Below are positions 1 to 11,972 of a DNA stretch of 64,000 bases, piece after piece. A program made the position numbers and the translations under genes. Position 1 is the stretch's first letter. Each line of letters begins with the position of its first letter. This DNA comes from Lycocorax pyrrhopterus obiensis. Taxonomy: Eukaryota > Chordata > Aves > Passeriformes > Paradisaeidae. The notes beneath the pieces were generated by a model. The model ran no database searches, was not told where the DNA came from, and worked only from the letters and a program-made list of their open reading frames with translations. The stretch lies in contig JACSVZ010000004.1 in NCBI GenBank assembly GCA_014706295.1, forward strand, positions 89,659,047-89,723,046, in the 5' to 3' direction.

Positions 1-3000
1 CCCTCCAGGTGCATTAAAAGGTAGCATGCTGAATCCATTGCTTCATTTCTCACAAATCTCGTACAAGTATTATTTTTATGCTCATAAGCAAAGATGATTT
101 TAAAGGTCATGTTAAACTGAATCATTAATCAACAAAAATCCACAAATGTCTAATATTTAGTGCACCTGCTGCATTTTCTTTCAGGTTTTCTCTAACTACC
201 TACACTAACTAAATGGTACTGCACAGAACAACATTTTCATTAAATACTGCAACTGATGAAAATACGATGTGTACTGTACAAACTTTGCAGCATATACTAA
301 TCACCACAGATGATACAGAAAACTCTTTCAATTGTAGAAATCTTTAGAGCACAGATTTCTTTATGCTCTCTTTACTTTTAATTATTTTTACTCACACTCC
401 ATAAGTTTCAATTTCTTGTTCTTTTAGTTCTTCATGTGCTCTCTGCTTTGTTATACAGACTCTACATAAAGTTACTAAATTTGGTAGCAGAAATATTTCA
501 CCTTCAGATTTATTCTGTCTTTTTTTTTTTAGTAATAAGGAATAAATCTTCATTTTGGGGAAGTTTTAAAAGAAAGTGGTTGCTGTGAAATGCTTAATAT
601 ATGCTTGCATCTTTCTGATTGTTAATTCTGTTGAAGTAGATGAGCCATGTGTGTAGAGAACTTACACTTGCTTTGAATACTAAGCTTTTGTATGAATACT
701 GTGTTTTTGTCCCCACAAGACAGTTTACTTTGCATCAAGCTTTTCCACGAAACAGATTCTTTTCTGTTACTAGCAACAGATTTGCACCTGGCTGACACCC
801 TAAATTAATCTGGGCATTTTGTGACAAGATACAAAAATTCTGCCATACTTATTACAATGTCAGCTTCCCAACCACTTCAAGCAATTAATTCTGAGAATTT
901 TTTGACTGTATTTATATAAATTTAATCCTTTCTATATTTCTCTGCCATAGAAATTCCTTTATTTTTATGTTGCATTTTGAGACATGCCTTGTAATGCAGA
1001 AATATCAGGCAACTTGATTTACTGTCTTTTATGCAGGCCTTTTTATTTTTTTTTCTATTTATAAGGTTTAAATGCCAATGTCAAGAGAATGAACCACAAG
1101 CTGTATTTCATGTTCAGAAACTTACTGATCTTCCTAGGAAAGTAATATTTTGGAACAGAAAAAGTTAAATATTTTGAAGTGCTGTCTTAAAAATATATTA
1201 GAACCTTGTTGTCAAGAGAGATAATACTAGACTTAGACAAAACTCATCTAGAACAGTTTTTAAAATTAATATACTTAACTAATGTTGTTTTCCCGTAACT
1301 GTTACTTCCACCTACTTTTTGTGCCAACAAAATCTAACTATATTCTAAGACCAGGAAGAGAGTATTTATCTTTTAAACAAGGCAAATACTTTTTGTCCTA
1401 GAGGAAATATAAAGGACCTAGCTGAATTTTGATTTATTTCTTAAAAGTTACTATGTAGGCAAAATAATTGATTATTGCATTCCATATATTTCATCAAAAT
1501 CTACTAGCATGGAAATATGCATCTTTGCAGATTTCAGGTGCCATTAGCAGGCCTCATCAACATTAACCAACAGCTAAATCCCATTGTTCTTTTATACAAC
1601 ACATAAAAACACATATAAAACACATATAAAATGCACAGTCCTCAGTCCCAAAATCCTCACTCACACAATCCTGAATCAGATATTTGCAGCTGTTTTGTGA
1701 AAAATATGTTTTCCTAAAATGTTTTCCAAAAATGAACCAATTCTCAAGTTTAATTGGGATCAGTTATTTGCACTATAGTTTCTTTTTGAAGGACTGGACC
1801 CTAGTTTAAAATTATGTTGATGTCCAGTGTCTGTGAGTTTCCTCTCCATCAAACTTCTTCCTTTTTTTTATACATAGCTGATACTTGAGCAAATATCAAG
1901 TTATGTTTAAATGAAAGAATTTATATGGAATATTTATAGTTTATTGTCTTACTTAAATTGAAAGATTAATGAACTTTTAAACATAACATGGTGCTTTTTT
2001 CCCATATCCTTGATTTCTGATTTCCATAGCTCTTTCATGCCAAGTAGAAGTAAAATTTGTGTTTCACTTCGCCATGGAGAGTTGTTTTGGGAAGCTTGTT
2101 CTAGCCTGAACGTATGAATAACTTATCCTCATTGTGACACAGTGAGGAACAGAAACTAATGTGAACCAACATCAATAGTTACTTTGTGTGTAATTATCCC
2201 AGAGACTTGAGGTGATTGTATGTATAATTTCAGAGTTTTTCAAACAAAATTTTAATTTCCCCCAAAATATAGGAATACTGCTCCCACCTGCAACAGAAAA
2301 AAACCCATCATTTTCCTATCCTCAAAAAGGCTTGCTTCTTAGACTTGTTTTTGAGGTTGTGTATTCGATAACACTGCTCAAATTGTTTTGAAGGCAAGAG
2401 TCTTGTGTTCCTGTGAGGGCGGTGTGAGATTTGAAAAGTTTTTGAAGCAATTGTGTTAGGGAAAGTGGTAATGGTGCATGGCTTTGTGAACATTTAAAAG
2501 TGCTGACACATTGCTTTCATTACCGAATGTGTAATTTAAGACCTAATGGAAATATCAAAGTTTCTGTTGCTGTATCTGTCAATATGTCAGCTCTGGGAGC
2601 AGTCAAGCCTTACTTTCCTTGCACTGCAGAAGTACAATTTGAACTTATGGTTACAGGTGGGTGAATGCTACCTCTAAATCCCATCATTCTGACTCACACG
2701 TAGTATTCAAGCTCACAACTTTGAAATACAAGCAGTCTAAGGTCTTGGACTTAAATTCTTTGTAACCTAATGCCTTTAGGTGTGAGGTCTAGGTAATAAA
2801 AACATAGCTTTTCTGCCTTTGAATCCTGCACATGAGAGAACTTTTTTGTTTTGTATATATCTGTACCAAACAAACCAAACCCAATCTAAATAACATAATT
2901 TTGATGTGATTTGAACATTTGAAGCAAATCCTCTTTCATCACAAAGAATTATTATGTAACTTGAGCTTAAACTACAATCTGTTCTTTACAAAGTATAGAA

Positions 3001-3624
3001 ATTTAAATAATGTGTAACTGTACTAGCTTCTTTTTTTTTCTTGTTACTTTCCTTAAAAACTGAAATGCATATTCAACTGAGAATGTGAAACTATGCAAGT
3101 GACGTAACATCACAAATATTAATTGTTAATTGAAATTAATTGTTTCAAAGTGTGTTTCTAAAAAGAATACAAAAGTGTTGAAAGGAAAATGCTGAATACA
3201 GTGTTATCATAAAAAGCACAATGAACATTACTAATTAAAAATAATAACAGAAATTAATTTCTTAGGTAAAAAAATGTGTGATTTTAATCTTTCTGCCATG
3301 AGCTGTTTCAAATGGGTCAGAGAACTACTGACTAGTCTGTTTTAGACATTGCTTAGCTGCAATTCAATTAGCCTAAGTTTAGGACAGACATTCTCTCCTC
3401 AGAGGAAGGTAAGACATTTGGTGGATGAGGCATTTCACTGAGGAACTCTGGAATATTTCCCTTTTTCTGGCATCACCAGAAGGGTCTGTTCTGATGACAT
3501 GCAGACTGCAAAATCCCTGTGTCCATTAGGGGATGTTCCAGTGCTGCATCCAGTGCTGCAGTTTGAGGAAGGTAATTCTTCATCTCTACTCAGCACTACT
3601 GTAATCCTCAGGAGTCATGGGACC
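1..3624. other. AT-rich non-coding stretch, no gene seen
   Basis: No open frame exceeds about 60 codons and none resembles a known protein. The DNA is AT-rich with short T and A runs. No transposon ends or RNA gene were recognised. It could be intergenic or intronic. Confidence 0.6.
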
Positions 3625-4020
3625 AGTTCCAGGTTCCACACTACACGAGAGACATGGACTCACTAGAGTCCAGTTAAGGACCATGAACACTGTTAAGGGG
3701 CAGGAGCATCTCTCATACAAAGAGATCCCAAGAGACATGGGAATGTTTAGGTGGAGGAAAAAAGGCTTGAGGGAATCTTACTGACGTGTAAAAATATCCG
3801 ATGAGAAGAAAGAATCAAGACAGAGACAGAGTCTTCTCAGTGCTACATTGATTCAGGACATGTGAATGGGCAAATATTGTATTTAAACACTGGAACGGGT
3901 CGCTCAATGATTCTGTGGAGTCTCCCTCCTTGGAGATAGTAAAAAACTAACTGGATGCCATTCCAGGAGCCTACCATAGTTGTCCCTCCTCTGAGCAGTG
4001 GTTTGGACTGGATTACCTTC
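3625..4020 (+). mobile_element. CR1 LINE 3' part, left half, interrupted by LTR F
   Basis: This is the left part of a degraded CR1 3' region on the plus strand. Recognisable stretches are the GAGCATCTCTC-type block near 3695, the AGTCTTCTCAGTG block near 3830, CACTGGAACGGGTCGC near 3890 and GTGGAGTCTCCCTCCTTGGAGATA near 3915. The element stops at CCTTC (4016-4020), where a solo LTR begins, and resumes at 4779. The 5' boundary is approximate. No intact coding sequence remains. Confidence 0.75.
4016..4020. repeat. Target-site duplication CCTTC, left copy
   Basis: CCTTC directly precedes the LTR start TGTTGAG, and an identical CCTTC follows the LTR end CTGACA at 4774-4778. A 5-bp duplication is the expected result of retroviral integration. 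Confidence 0.85.
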
Positions 4021-4110
4021 TGTTGAGATCCAGTTATTAAGGTTCTTAGAAATGCCTCTGCCCAAATTAAGGTGCAGACGAGACCATATGCCAGTGACAA
4101 TAGTAAGGGT

Positions 4111-4116
4111 TTTATT
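4111..4116 (-). terminator. LTR F polyadenylation signal AATAAA
   Basis: TTTATT on the plus strand is AATAAA on the minus strand, 90-95 bp before the LTR 3' end. The equivalent in copy 2 is a degenerate AATAAG near 10126-10131. Confidence 0.5.
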
Positions 4117-4301
4117 TGATGAGAGGGAGAGAGAGAGAGGAAAAAAGGAAAGAAGTAGAAAATAGGTGGGGGGACAGAAAGGGTGACAGGGACAGAATAA
4201 GGAAAATATCACCACTCCATGGATCCCAGCAATGCTCCGCTGATCCTCTGCAGCTGGTCTTGGCAGTGCAGATCCCCCCAACAAGCATAGAATCTGATGA
4301 T

Positions 4302-4312
4302 TTTATATATAC
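4302..4312 (-). promoter_or_regulatory. Probable LTR F TATA box
   Basis: Minus strand reads GTATATATAAA. It lies upstream (minus sense) of the AATAAA at 4111-4116, the normal order of U3 promoter and R polyadenylation signal. The second F copy has only a degenerate match near 10317-10325. Confidence 0.5.
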
Positions 4313-4773
4313 CCTCAAGCCAGGTAGCAATTTCCAGGCATGTCCCCCTGGGGGAGGTGGGCAGTTTCACAGCAGACTCTGGGTCTGTTGCATCACGTGC
4401 AGTCCTGTGGGGCCAAGCCTCTCACGTGAAAGTCCCGTGGATGTGCCCTGTGGGGTTGGGGGTTCCACAGCTGGGCCAGTTTGTGTAACAGAGGATGGGT
4501 GTTTATTGCCTCTCACCAGAGGTTACACCATGCACCCAAAATCTCCTCCTCCTCCCTCGGTTGGGGGGAGTCTGTGTAAACCCGGCTTCTGTGAGCTGTG
4601 CTCTCCCCCCACCCCAAACTCACCCGGGGATGATTGAACAATGGGCTTCCCTTTATCTAATCAGCAGTTCAAAGTCCCAGTCTTCAGGGAGGCTTCTTTG
4701 GTTGTAGCTTCTTTATAATGAGTAAAAACTTTATATCAACATTAGAGGCATGAACTATTTTCAGTCTCTGACA

Positions 4774-4822
4774 CCTTCAGAGATACTTTCCATCCTCAAT
4801 CATTCTACGGGTCTATGATTTT
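4774..4822 (+). mobile_element. CR1 LINE 3' end, right half after LTR F
   Basis: It begins with the second CCTTC duplication (4774-4778) and continues AGAGATACTTTCCATCCTCAATCATTCTACGGG..., the usual CR1 ending (AGAGGTCCCTTCCAACCTCAA-type text) and octamer tail. Removing 4021-4778 restores a continuous CR1 3' end. Confidence 0.8.
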
Positions 4823-7744
4823 GTATTATGTCAAAAGTCACTTCAGAGAGCAGGGCTGGAAGGCACTCTGAAGAGCATCATCTTCCCTTAAATGTATCTG
4901 TAGACTTATGTTGCTCCAATAGATGCCTACAGTTAATTGGCATGCAACCCAGCACCTACAAAAGTAGAATCTAGAGTTTTATAGTGTATATATAGTTCTG
5001 AAAACAATCTGGTCATGGTGTATTTCCTCATGACCAGTCATACTTATTAATTCTATGAAAGACACAGCATCATCAGTCTGGTTGTGCTAGGTTTTGTTGC
5101 ATACTAATGCTATGCTGTAGATGGAAAAAAATACACTCATATCCATACATATGTGTGTGTGTGTTTATTTACAACTGAAGAATTTGGAGTTCAGAGTGGC
5201 TATATAAAGACCTATAAATCAGGTATATGGAATGAAAGGTATGAAACCTATGTCTTTTTTTTGGAATTCACTGCGTACTGCTTCCTTCTGTGAGTACACA
5301 GTCTTTTTTATTTCATGTGCCTTTGCTCTCTTGATTGAGTGGCTCCATCACCTATTGATCTTCACTGCTACTGGTACAGACACGACAGTAAAACTACCTT
5401 TTTGATCTGATGAATACTGCTGAATTCTACCCCTTCACTTCCTCCAACAAGAACCCATCTGGGACATTTCACAGTCTTTAAATGAAGTGGCTGATACTAT
5501 ACTCACTGGGAAATAACTGAAGTAAATGGAACTAAAGACATGCTTTTTTCTGATTATATTTGGTATTTTACAGGGACTGCTGGTGCTATAAACTGGGCAT
5601 CAGGTAGCTTTTTGTGTAATGGGACTGAAAAAGACTGCTGTAGTGACATAGAAATTCTGTGGTTTGATATAAGTTCCAGACATCTGATGTTTAATACTAA
5701 GACCTTGCAGGCTTTTCCTCAGCTTGTCAGCCCAAAGACTAGCTCCTTCTTCCTTCCCATTCCTTTCATTAATTTTATGAACAGTTGGACAGAAAAGAAA
5801 GCAAAGTTGTCTTCATGCTCTTCCGTTTACTTGTACTCAATGTGAAGAAGAGAAGGTGACTTCTGCAAATGATGAAGCCATATTGGAAGATACTTCCCCT
5901 CCAAGATACTGACTTTTCATTCAAATCATAACCTTTGGTAGTGCACAAACAGCTGTAGGTTAGCAACACTGTCATTTACAGATGCTGTCAAAGTAAGCAT
6001 TCCGCTTCAAGCACAGAATAAATTACAGTCCTCAGTGGATGAACTCAAAATGAAAGACAAGATCTACAATGCTCATAAGTAAACCTTTCCTTTTCTGTCC
6101 TATCAGGTAGTTTTCAGAACTCTGTTCACTTTGTGGACACATCTCAGTAGTGCTTTTTTGCAGCTGTCATTCTCCTTCTGCTATTTGATCTCATGATAAT
6201 GTATCCATGTCATTATCTAGCTGTACAGAGTAGCTCTTTCTTTGCTTTTCCTTAGTTCTGTTTGTTTCCTTTCATCATCTGTGCAAGTGCTATTCCACCA
6301 TCTTTCTGTCATTTCACAGCAGTAGTGCTTCCCTCCACTCTTTTAGCCATGATAACTAACCTTTTAACAATTATTTTGACCTGAGCTTCTTTACTGATAA
6401 TGACCTTGTTGTGGTCTAATACCAAACCATTTTACTTCATGGTTTTTTTATATTCTTGCCAGATGTCTAAAATTAAATAGATTATTTCCTGTATTTTTTT
6501 TTACTAGAAAAAAAAATAAAAATTTTGTTAGCATCCACTTCATCTACTTAGGTCAGCAGGTCCCTGTCAATCAGTGTTCAATAAACAGTCACTGACTTCT
6601 TTTGCATCTTACTCTTTCCTGACAGTCACCAAAGAGGTGAAGAGCAGTCAGGACCTCTGTTCACTGACTGCTGAACTCAATTTCATTTTGGTTATCCTGG
6701 GGAAGCTTCTCTGTGTAATTTAGATAGGAATCTTCCTTAGGCAATTTAACTTGATCCTGCTGAAATTAATGGGAAAATTATCATGAAGTTGCTCATTTTC
6801 AAAGTGGTGTTGTATACAAATGCCTACTTATGCATGTCAAAAATGAAGATGTGTACAGGTGCACAGATATGCACAGTATGTCTAAACTTTCACAGCTGAA
6901 TGTTAATATTTATATATGTAAAAATAAAGTGGCTCTTGTGAAATGAAATAGATACATTATTTTTAAACCTAGTAAGAGTTCAAATGGTTTTATTTAGTAT
7001 CTGCAGATAAAAATTGTTTGGATTTTATTTACTGTTTTAGTGTTTTTAATTTTATAGTATGAATATTAGTATGACATTTTTCAATAACCAGATAACATTG
7101 TTTCATCATGCTCTAAGACATGATGAAAAGAGAACAAGGCACATCAAACCCTTCTGGTTAAAGCTGGAACTAGGACACCAACCAAGGTATAAACACAATT
7201 TCTCCCTGGGGAAGACAGGACTTTTTGTAATATACATTTCCATAGATTTCCATTTCTAGATGCATTTCCATACGGCCATCTTTCTGTAAAAATCTGATCC
7301 AGTCACAGAAACATAAGAATTAATGCCTTCCACAAGAAATTTACTGTTTAGTAATTAGAACATGTGTTCAGAAAGTGGGATCCTTATCTTTACCTGCTTC
7401 CTCCACAGGCCTAACAATGTTGAATTCCCGAATCATGCATCCTTGGCAAATGACATAGCCTTCCTGCTATAGGCCCTCTGTCTTCCATGACAATATGAGC
7501 CACAGATATGGAAAAGAAAGAAAATATTTAAGGACAAAGAACGATCAATGAAATAGAATACATGGAAGTCTCAAATATTCATTCTACGTGTCCAACAACT
7601 TTCACAAAAGCATTCAGTCAAAAGCAGTACTTATTGTTGCACTAAAGGAAAAAGAGTGACACATGTTCCTTCACAATTTTATTCTCATTCTTTTGTTAGC
7701 TTTTACTTCTGCCAACAAAAGGGCAACAAAAAGCAGAATGAATA
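4823..7744. other. Non-coding stretch without recognised genes
   Basis: Mostly AT-rich anonymous sequence. A short (TG)n run lies at 5151-5164. An open frame of 101 codons at 5540-5845 has no recognisable domain or codon pattern and is judged chance. Confidence 0.55.
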
Positions 7745-8140
7745 TCATAGAATCATAGAATTTTAGAATCATTAAGGCTGGAAAAGACCTCCAAGATCAT
7801 CAAGTCTAACCTTTGACTGAACACACCCATGGCAACTAAACCACACCACCAAGTGCCATGGCCAGTCATTTCTTGAACACTTCCAGGGACAGTGACTCCT
7901 TTTCTCCAGTCTTAACACCCCTAGCTCCCTCAGAGCTCCTCACATGACTTGTGCTCCAACCCCTCCCCAGGCCCATTGCCCTTCTCTGGACACGCTCCAG
8001 CCCCTCAGTGTCTTTCTTGCAGCGAGGGGCCCAGACCTGGGCACAGCACTCGAGATGTGGCCTCACCAGTGCTGAGTACAGGGGGACAATCACTGCGTTG
8101 GTCCTGCTTGTCACACTGTTTCTGTTATGATATTGCATTT
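7745..8140 (-). mobile_element. CR1 LINE 3' end fragment
   Basis: Reverse-strand CR1: it starts with the reversed octamer array (TCATAGAATCATAGAATTTTAGAATCAT) and continues into the CR1 3' UTR and the end of ORF2. In minus sense 7866-8138 keeps codons for the CR1 endpiece including [19 protein letters not shown]. The element is 5'-truncated, as usual for CR1, with a small internal deletion near 7895-7945. It is not functional. Confidence 0.9.
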
Positions 8141-9100
8141 TTTGGTAAAAATTATGCTAAGTGAAAGACAACTTTAAAATCTTAGTTGTCCACGCTGATG
8201 TCTTACTCATCTTTACTCTTCTCTTCTTTTTATCGCCCATTTCTTCTTAGAGAGCTGTTTCAACCTGATTTGGTTCCACAAAACAATACTTTTGAAGCAT
8301 CAGAACAAGTTGATCATGGTTTAAAAATATAATGAAAATATTTACAGCTTCAGTAACCCAAGGAAGAAGTTGAGTAATGAGTAGCAGATAAAATCTTTGA
8401 CAGTTTCAGAGTTAATGTTCTTGTTTATACAATAAATATATCAAAAGCTATTAATTTTTCACTGTCTACACTCGATATTAAAATTCTCTGATGATTCTTC
8501 TTAATCTTAAAGTTTGAAACAAGAGCAGAAAATTACATTAATCCATTTTCAGGAGAATTAATGTAACAAAAGATAGAGGTATGCCTTGGCAGAGCAAAAA
8601 CAATAGCAAAATTTGTGTCCTTGATTTCTAAGGCTTCAAATCAATTGAATGCTCATTAGGCAATGAGTTAGACCTTGTCCCTATTCAAGTCCATAAAATA
8701 TTAAATAAACTGACTTGTTAAGCAAAAAATATTTTTTTTCAGTACCCCAGATTTTGTTCAAAATTGTATTTCCATTGTGTTCACTGTGTTGAAGATTTAC
8801 AAACCTCCATGCCAGTTAAGAGGAATAAATTTTCTGGCTAGTTAGGAACCATTCAAGCAAGATGAGTCATCTTCCATTTCTGTCTCCTTCCTAATTTTGA
8901 TAGGTCTTCTAGAGTTTGAATATGAGACATTTTAGGTAAAGCTCTTAAGAAGCGTTAATGAGCAAAACTGTGAGAGAACACAGACAGGCTTATTCATCAT
9001 TTGCAATTTATTTTACTTGTATATAACCATTATATCTAAAAAATTGACTTGTGTATGGAGGGAATACTATCCTCTGCTTTCTGCTGCTCTTCAGAAGATG
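8141..9100. other. AT-rich non-coding stretch
   Basis: No open frame of note and no recognised repeat. It ends at the long pyrimidine tract. Confidence 0.5.
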
Positions 9101-9847
9101 CCTTTCTTTCTTTTCTTTCTTTCTTTCTTTCTTTCTTCCTTTCTTCCTTTCTTCCTTTCTTCCTTTCCTTTCTTTCTTTCTTTCTTTCTCCTTTCTTTCT
9201 CCTTTCTTTCCCCTTCCCTTCCCCTTTCTCCTTTCCCCTTCCCTTCCCCTTCCCTTCCCCCTTCCCTTCCCTTCCCCCCCCTTCCCTTCCCTTCCCCTCC
9301 CTTCCCTTCCCCTCCCTTCCCTTCCCTTCCCTTCCCTTCCCTTCCCTTCCCTTCCCTTCCTCCCTTCCTTTCCCTTCCCTTCCCTTCCCTTCCCTTCCCT
9401 TCCCTTCCCTTCCCTTCCCTTCCCTTCCCTTCCCGCACCTTCCCTTCCCTTCCCGCACCTTCCCTTCCCGCCTTCCCTTCCCGCACCTTCCCTTCCCCCT
9501 TCCCGCACCTTCCCTTCCCTTCCCTCCCCTTCCCGCACCTTCCCACACCTTCCCTTCCCTTCCCTTCCCTTCCCTTCCCTTCCCTTCCCTTCCCTTCCCT
9601 TCCCTTCCCTTCCCTTCCCTTCCCTTCCCTTCCCTTCCCTTCCCTTCCCTTCCCTTCCCTTCCCTTCCCTTCCCTTCCCTTCCCTTCCCTTCCCTTCCCT
9701 TCCCTTTCCCTTCCCTTCCCTTCCCTTCCCTTCCCTTCCCTTCCCTTCCCTTCCCTTCCCTTCCCTTCCCTTCCCTTCCCTTCCCTTCCCTCCCCCTCCC
9801 CCTCCCCCTCCCCCTTCCCCTTCCCCTTCCCCTTCCCCTTTTTTCCT
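9101..9847. repeat. 747-bp compound homopyrimidine repeat, mainly (CCCTT)n
   Basis: The plus strand is pure C/T for 334 bp (9101-9434) and again for 300 bp (9548-9847). The 113 bp between carry a few purine interruptions from a repeated CGCACC variant plus CACACC. The left end is TTTC/TTCC-type, the centre is a long run of CCCTT units, and the right end changes to CCCCCT and CCCCTT units. A single extra T at about 9706 shifts the phase. On the minus strand this is GGGAA/AAGGG, with hundreds of evenly spaced G-runs. Long open frames on both strands (FPSLP-type plus, GREGK-type minus) follow from the repeat and are not genes. Array length may be mis-assembled. Confidence 0.97.
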
Positions 9848-10034
9848 AGAAAAGCCATGGAGTCTTTAGTTGTGTCTGAGTGCTTTGAATTTCCCACTTT
9901 ACATGCACTTCTGCTACATGAGTGATACTGGAAGAAAGTATTTTACAATGGCCAAACTGAAGATACAATTGATAGCAATTGAAAAATCAAAGCCTAAACT
10001 GTACGACTGAGAAGGGACATTTATGTACAAAGGA

Positions 10035-11001
10035 TGTTAGGATCCAGTTATCAAAATTATTAGAGAGATTCCTTTGCCTGCATTAAGGTGCAAACAAGAC
10101 CATATGCTGAAGCCAATAGTATGGTTCTTATTTGGCAGTAAATGTAAGGGAGAGAGAGGGATAGAAAGAAATAGAAAAAGAAGGGAGAGAAGGGAAAGAA
10201 AGTGACAGAGAAACAGCTTGGTAGAAAATATCACCACTCAGTGGATCCCGACGGTGTCCCATTGATCCACTTTTTCTGGTCTTCTCAGTGGTGAGGGTAC
10301 TACAAAACAGAGAGTTCAGGTATATGTGGGAACACCCAGGTGCCTCCTCTGGGGGGTGGAGGGTAGAAGTTTTACACCATCTCTTACCATATACTGCGGA
10401 TCTATTGCATTCCTTTGCATCATGTGCTGTCCTCTGGTGCAAGGCCTCAGGAATGAGTCTGGGGTAGCTCTGGGGGTCTTTGATGGTTTATGATCCCTTC
10501 TCAGCTGCCTCTCACGTGAATGTCCCATGGATGTGGCTTTCCCAGGGTGGGGGGTTCAACAACTGAGCCAGTTTGTGTAAGGCAGGGTGGGTGTTCCCTC
10601 TGACCAGGGGTTAAACCACACACCCCAAAATTCTCCTCCTCCCACCCTGGCCTAAGGGGAGCGTGTGCAAACCTGGCCCCAGAAAATGAGTCTGTGGGCT
10701 GTGGCCTTCCCCACCCCAAACCCAGACAGAGCTGATTTTCAGGACAGCTGCTGAGTTTGGCTTTCCTTGGGGATATATTCTTCTCCTTAGACACAAGATA
10801 ATTGGACAATAGTACCACCCTCATCTCAAGTTCCTGTTAGGTGGCTTAACTCACAGTCCAGTTCTAGTCAGGAGGAATATTTAGACAGGGAGTACGCTTT
10901 GTTAGTTGCAGCTTGTTTATACAATTTTGCCATAAAAAAATGGCCAAAGTCCTTTTTAAACAATGTTTAAGCCATTACCCATAGCATTTCAGTTTCTCAC
11001 A
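10035..11001 (-). mobile_element. Solo LTR, family F (copy 2, longer form)
   Basis: A 967-bp element from TGTTAGGATCC to TTTCTCACA, similar to the 4021-4773 LTR through most of its length. Shared blocks include GGATCCAGTTAT at the left end, AAGACCATATGC, ATATCACCACTC and CAGTTTGTGTAA. It carries an extra segment near 10725-10850 that copy 1 lacks. The flanks AAGGA (left) and AAGGT or AGGTA (right) give only an imperfect duplication, so this copy is probably older or its edge has mutated. No internal viral sequence adjoins it. Open frames within it are not retroviral genes. Confidence 0.75.
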
Positions 11002-11838
11002 AGGTATTAATTCAAATGTATGTCCAAAGCCTACTATTCTTGCATTACGAGAATAAAGGTACTCTTGAGTCTAAATGTGGGGTCATAGTGGGGATGATCT
11101 TCATATATTAGTGAGCAGAATCTCCCTGCCTTGGAAATGTGAGTTTATAGTTCGATGTCTGGGCTACAGTCACTTCTAAAGATTGATTTCTTTCTGGTAA
11201 TACCTAAAACAACTAGAATAGGGGAAAGTGAAAATAAGAGCTAATTAGTTAACTTTTACCCTGAACATAAATCCTTGAAGAATGCAAAGAACATCCACAA
11301 AGATCTTCTACAACAAGGCATGAGAACTTTTTTTGTTGAAATATATCTCATCAGGAATGATAGCAATAACCACACTTAACTGCCAAGCTAAGGAAATCTA
11401 ATCATTAGCTGAACTGCTTAGCAAATGGCTCATTTTAAGTGGTTCAATTCACAAGTCACTTAGGGATGACAACACAGTAGCAAACGCAGGAGGGACTGGG
11501 TAGTCAAATCAGGAGAAAAATGATCAGTGATACTTAATGGAGGCAAACCGATGCAATGATGAATCCTTAGCAAATGGACCTTAAATGCTACAGCACCTGC
11601 ATGTTAAAATATGTTACGAGAAACCTCATGAATAGTATCCTCACTGTTTGCATATCAAGATTCAATGTTTATTTGGTTTTACATTCTAATTACAACTTTC
11701 TACAGCAACAGAAAATTCACTCTACAAAATTTCAGTGAAGCTGGAGCTTCTAAATTTCTTGAACACTTTGAAAGTTACATACTCATAACATTAGTGGTAT
11801 TTCCAAAAGGGATGTGAAAGTATTGTCTGGTTAAGTAA
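11002..11838. other. Non-coding stretch, no gene seen
   Basis: AT-rich, no convincing open frame. The segment 11440-11470 has NK-homeobox-like TTAAGTGG and CACTTAG words, which may be chance. Confidence 0.45.
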
Positions 11839-11972
11839 TGGACTGTTTTGGACTGTGATACCTTTAATTTTCTTTGTATTAGCTTGTATGTGTTGTTTTG
11901 GATTTGTGATGAAAACAGTATTAGTGATACAGGGATGTTTTATTTATTTATTGCTGAACAGTGCTTACACTG
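11839..11972 (+). mobile_element. LTR family C, left part, interrupted by LTR D
   Basis: A diverged copy of an avian LTR starting TG(G)ACTGTTTTGGACTGTGATA, followed by TTTAATTTTCTTTGTATTAGCT and GTTGTTTTGGATTTGTGATG, ending in GCTTACACT. The same family starts intact at 52161. The rest of this copy appears at about 13311-13430, after LTR D. Orientation is set by comparison with the other copy. Confidence 0.6.

Larger units (their letters stand above)
4021..4773 (-). mobile_element. Solo LTR, family F (copy 1), inserted in CR1
   Basis: A 753-bp element bounded by TG...CA (TGTTGAGATCC to CTCTGACA) and flanked by the perfect duplication CCTTC. Read on the minus strand it has a TATA box at 4302-4312 (GTATATATAAA) and an AATAAA signal at 4111-4116, in the right order and about 190 bp apart, which sets the orientation. 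A pyrimidine-rich strip (minus strand) at 4121-4160 lies in the presumed R/U5 region. No internal retroviral sequence or second LTR adjoins it, so it is a solo LTR. A longer relative lies at 10035. Small open frames inside it are chance. Confidence 0.85.

Noticed and set aside
5540..5845. 101-codon open frame
   Set aside because: No domain, no splice context and no composition shift; within chance length for this much DNA.
9017..9925. Long open frames (266-302 codons plus strand, 170-268 minus strand) across the pyrimidine tract
   Set aside because: All frames are open only because the repeat has no stop codons; products are FPSLP or GREGK monotony.
11440..11455. GGTTCAATTC, a B-box-like word suggesting a tRNA or SINE
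   Set aside because: No A box, acceptor-stem pairing or poly-A/tail at the right distance.
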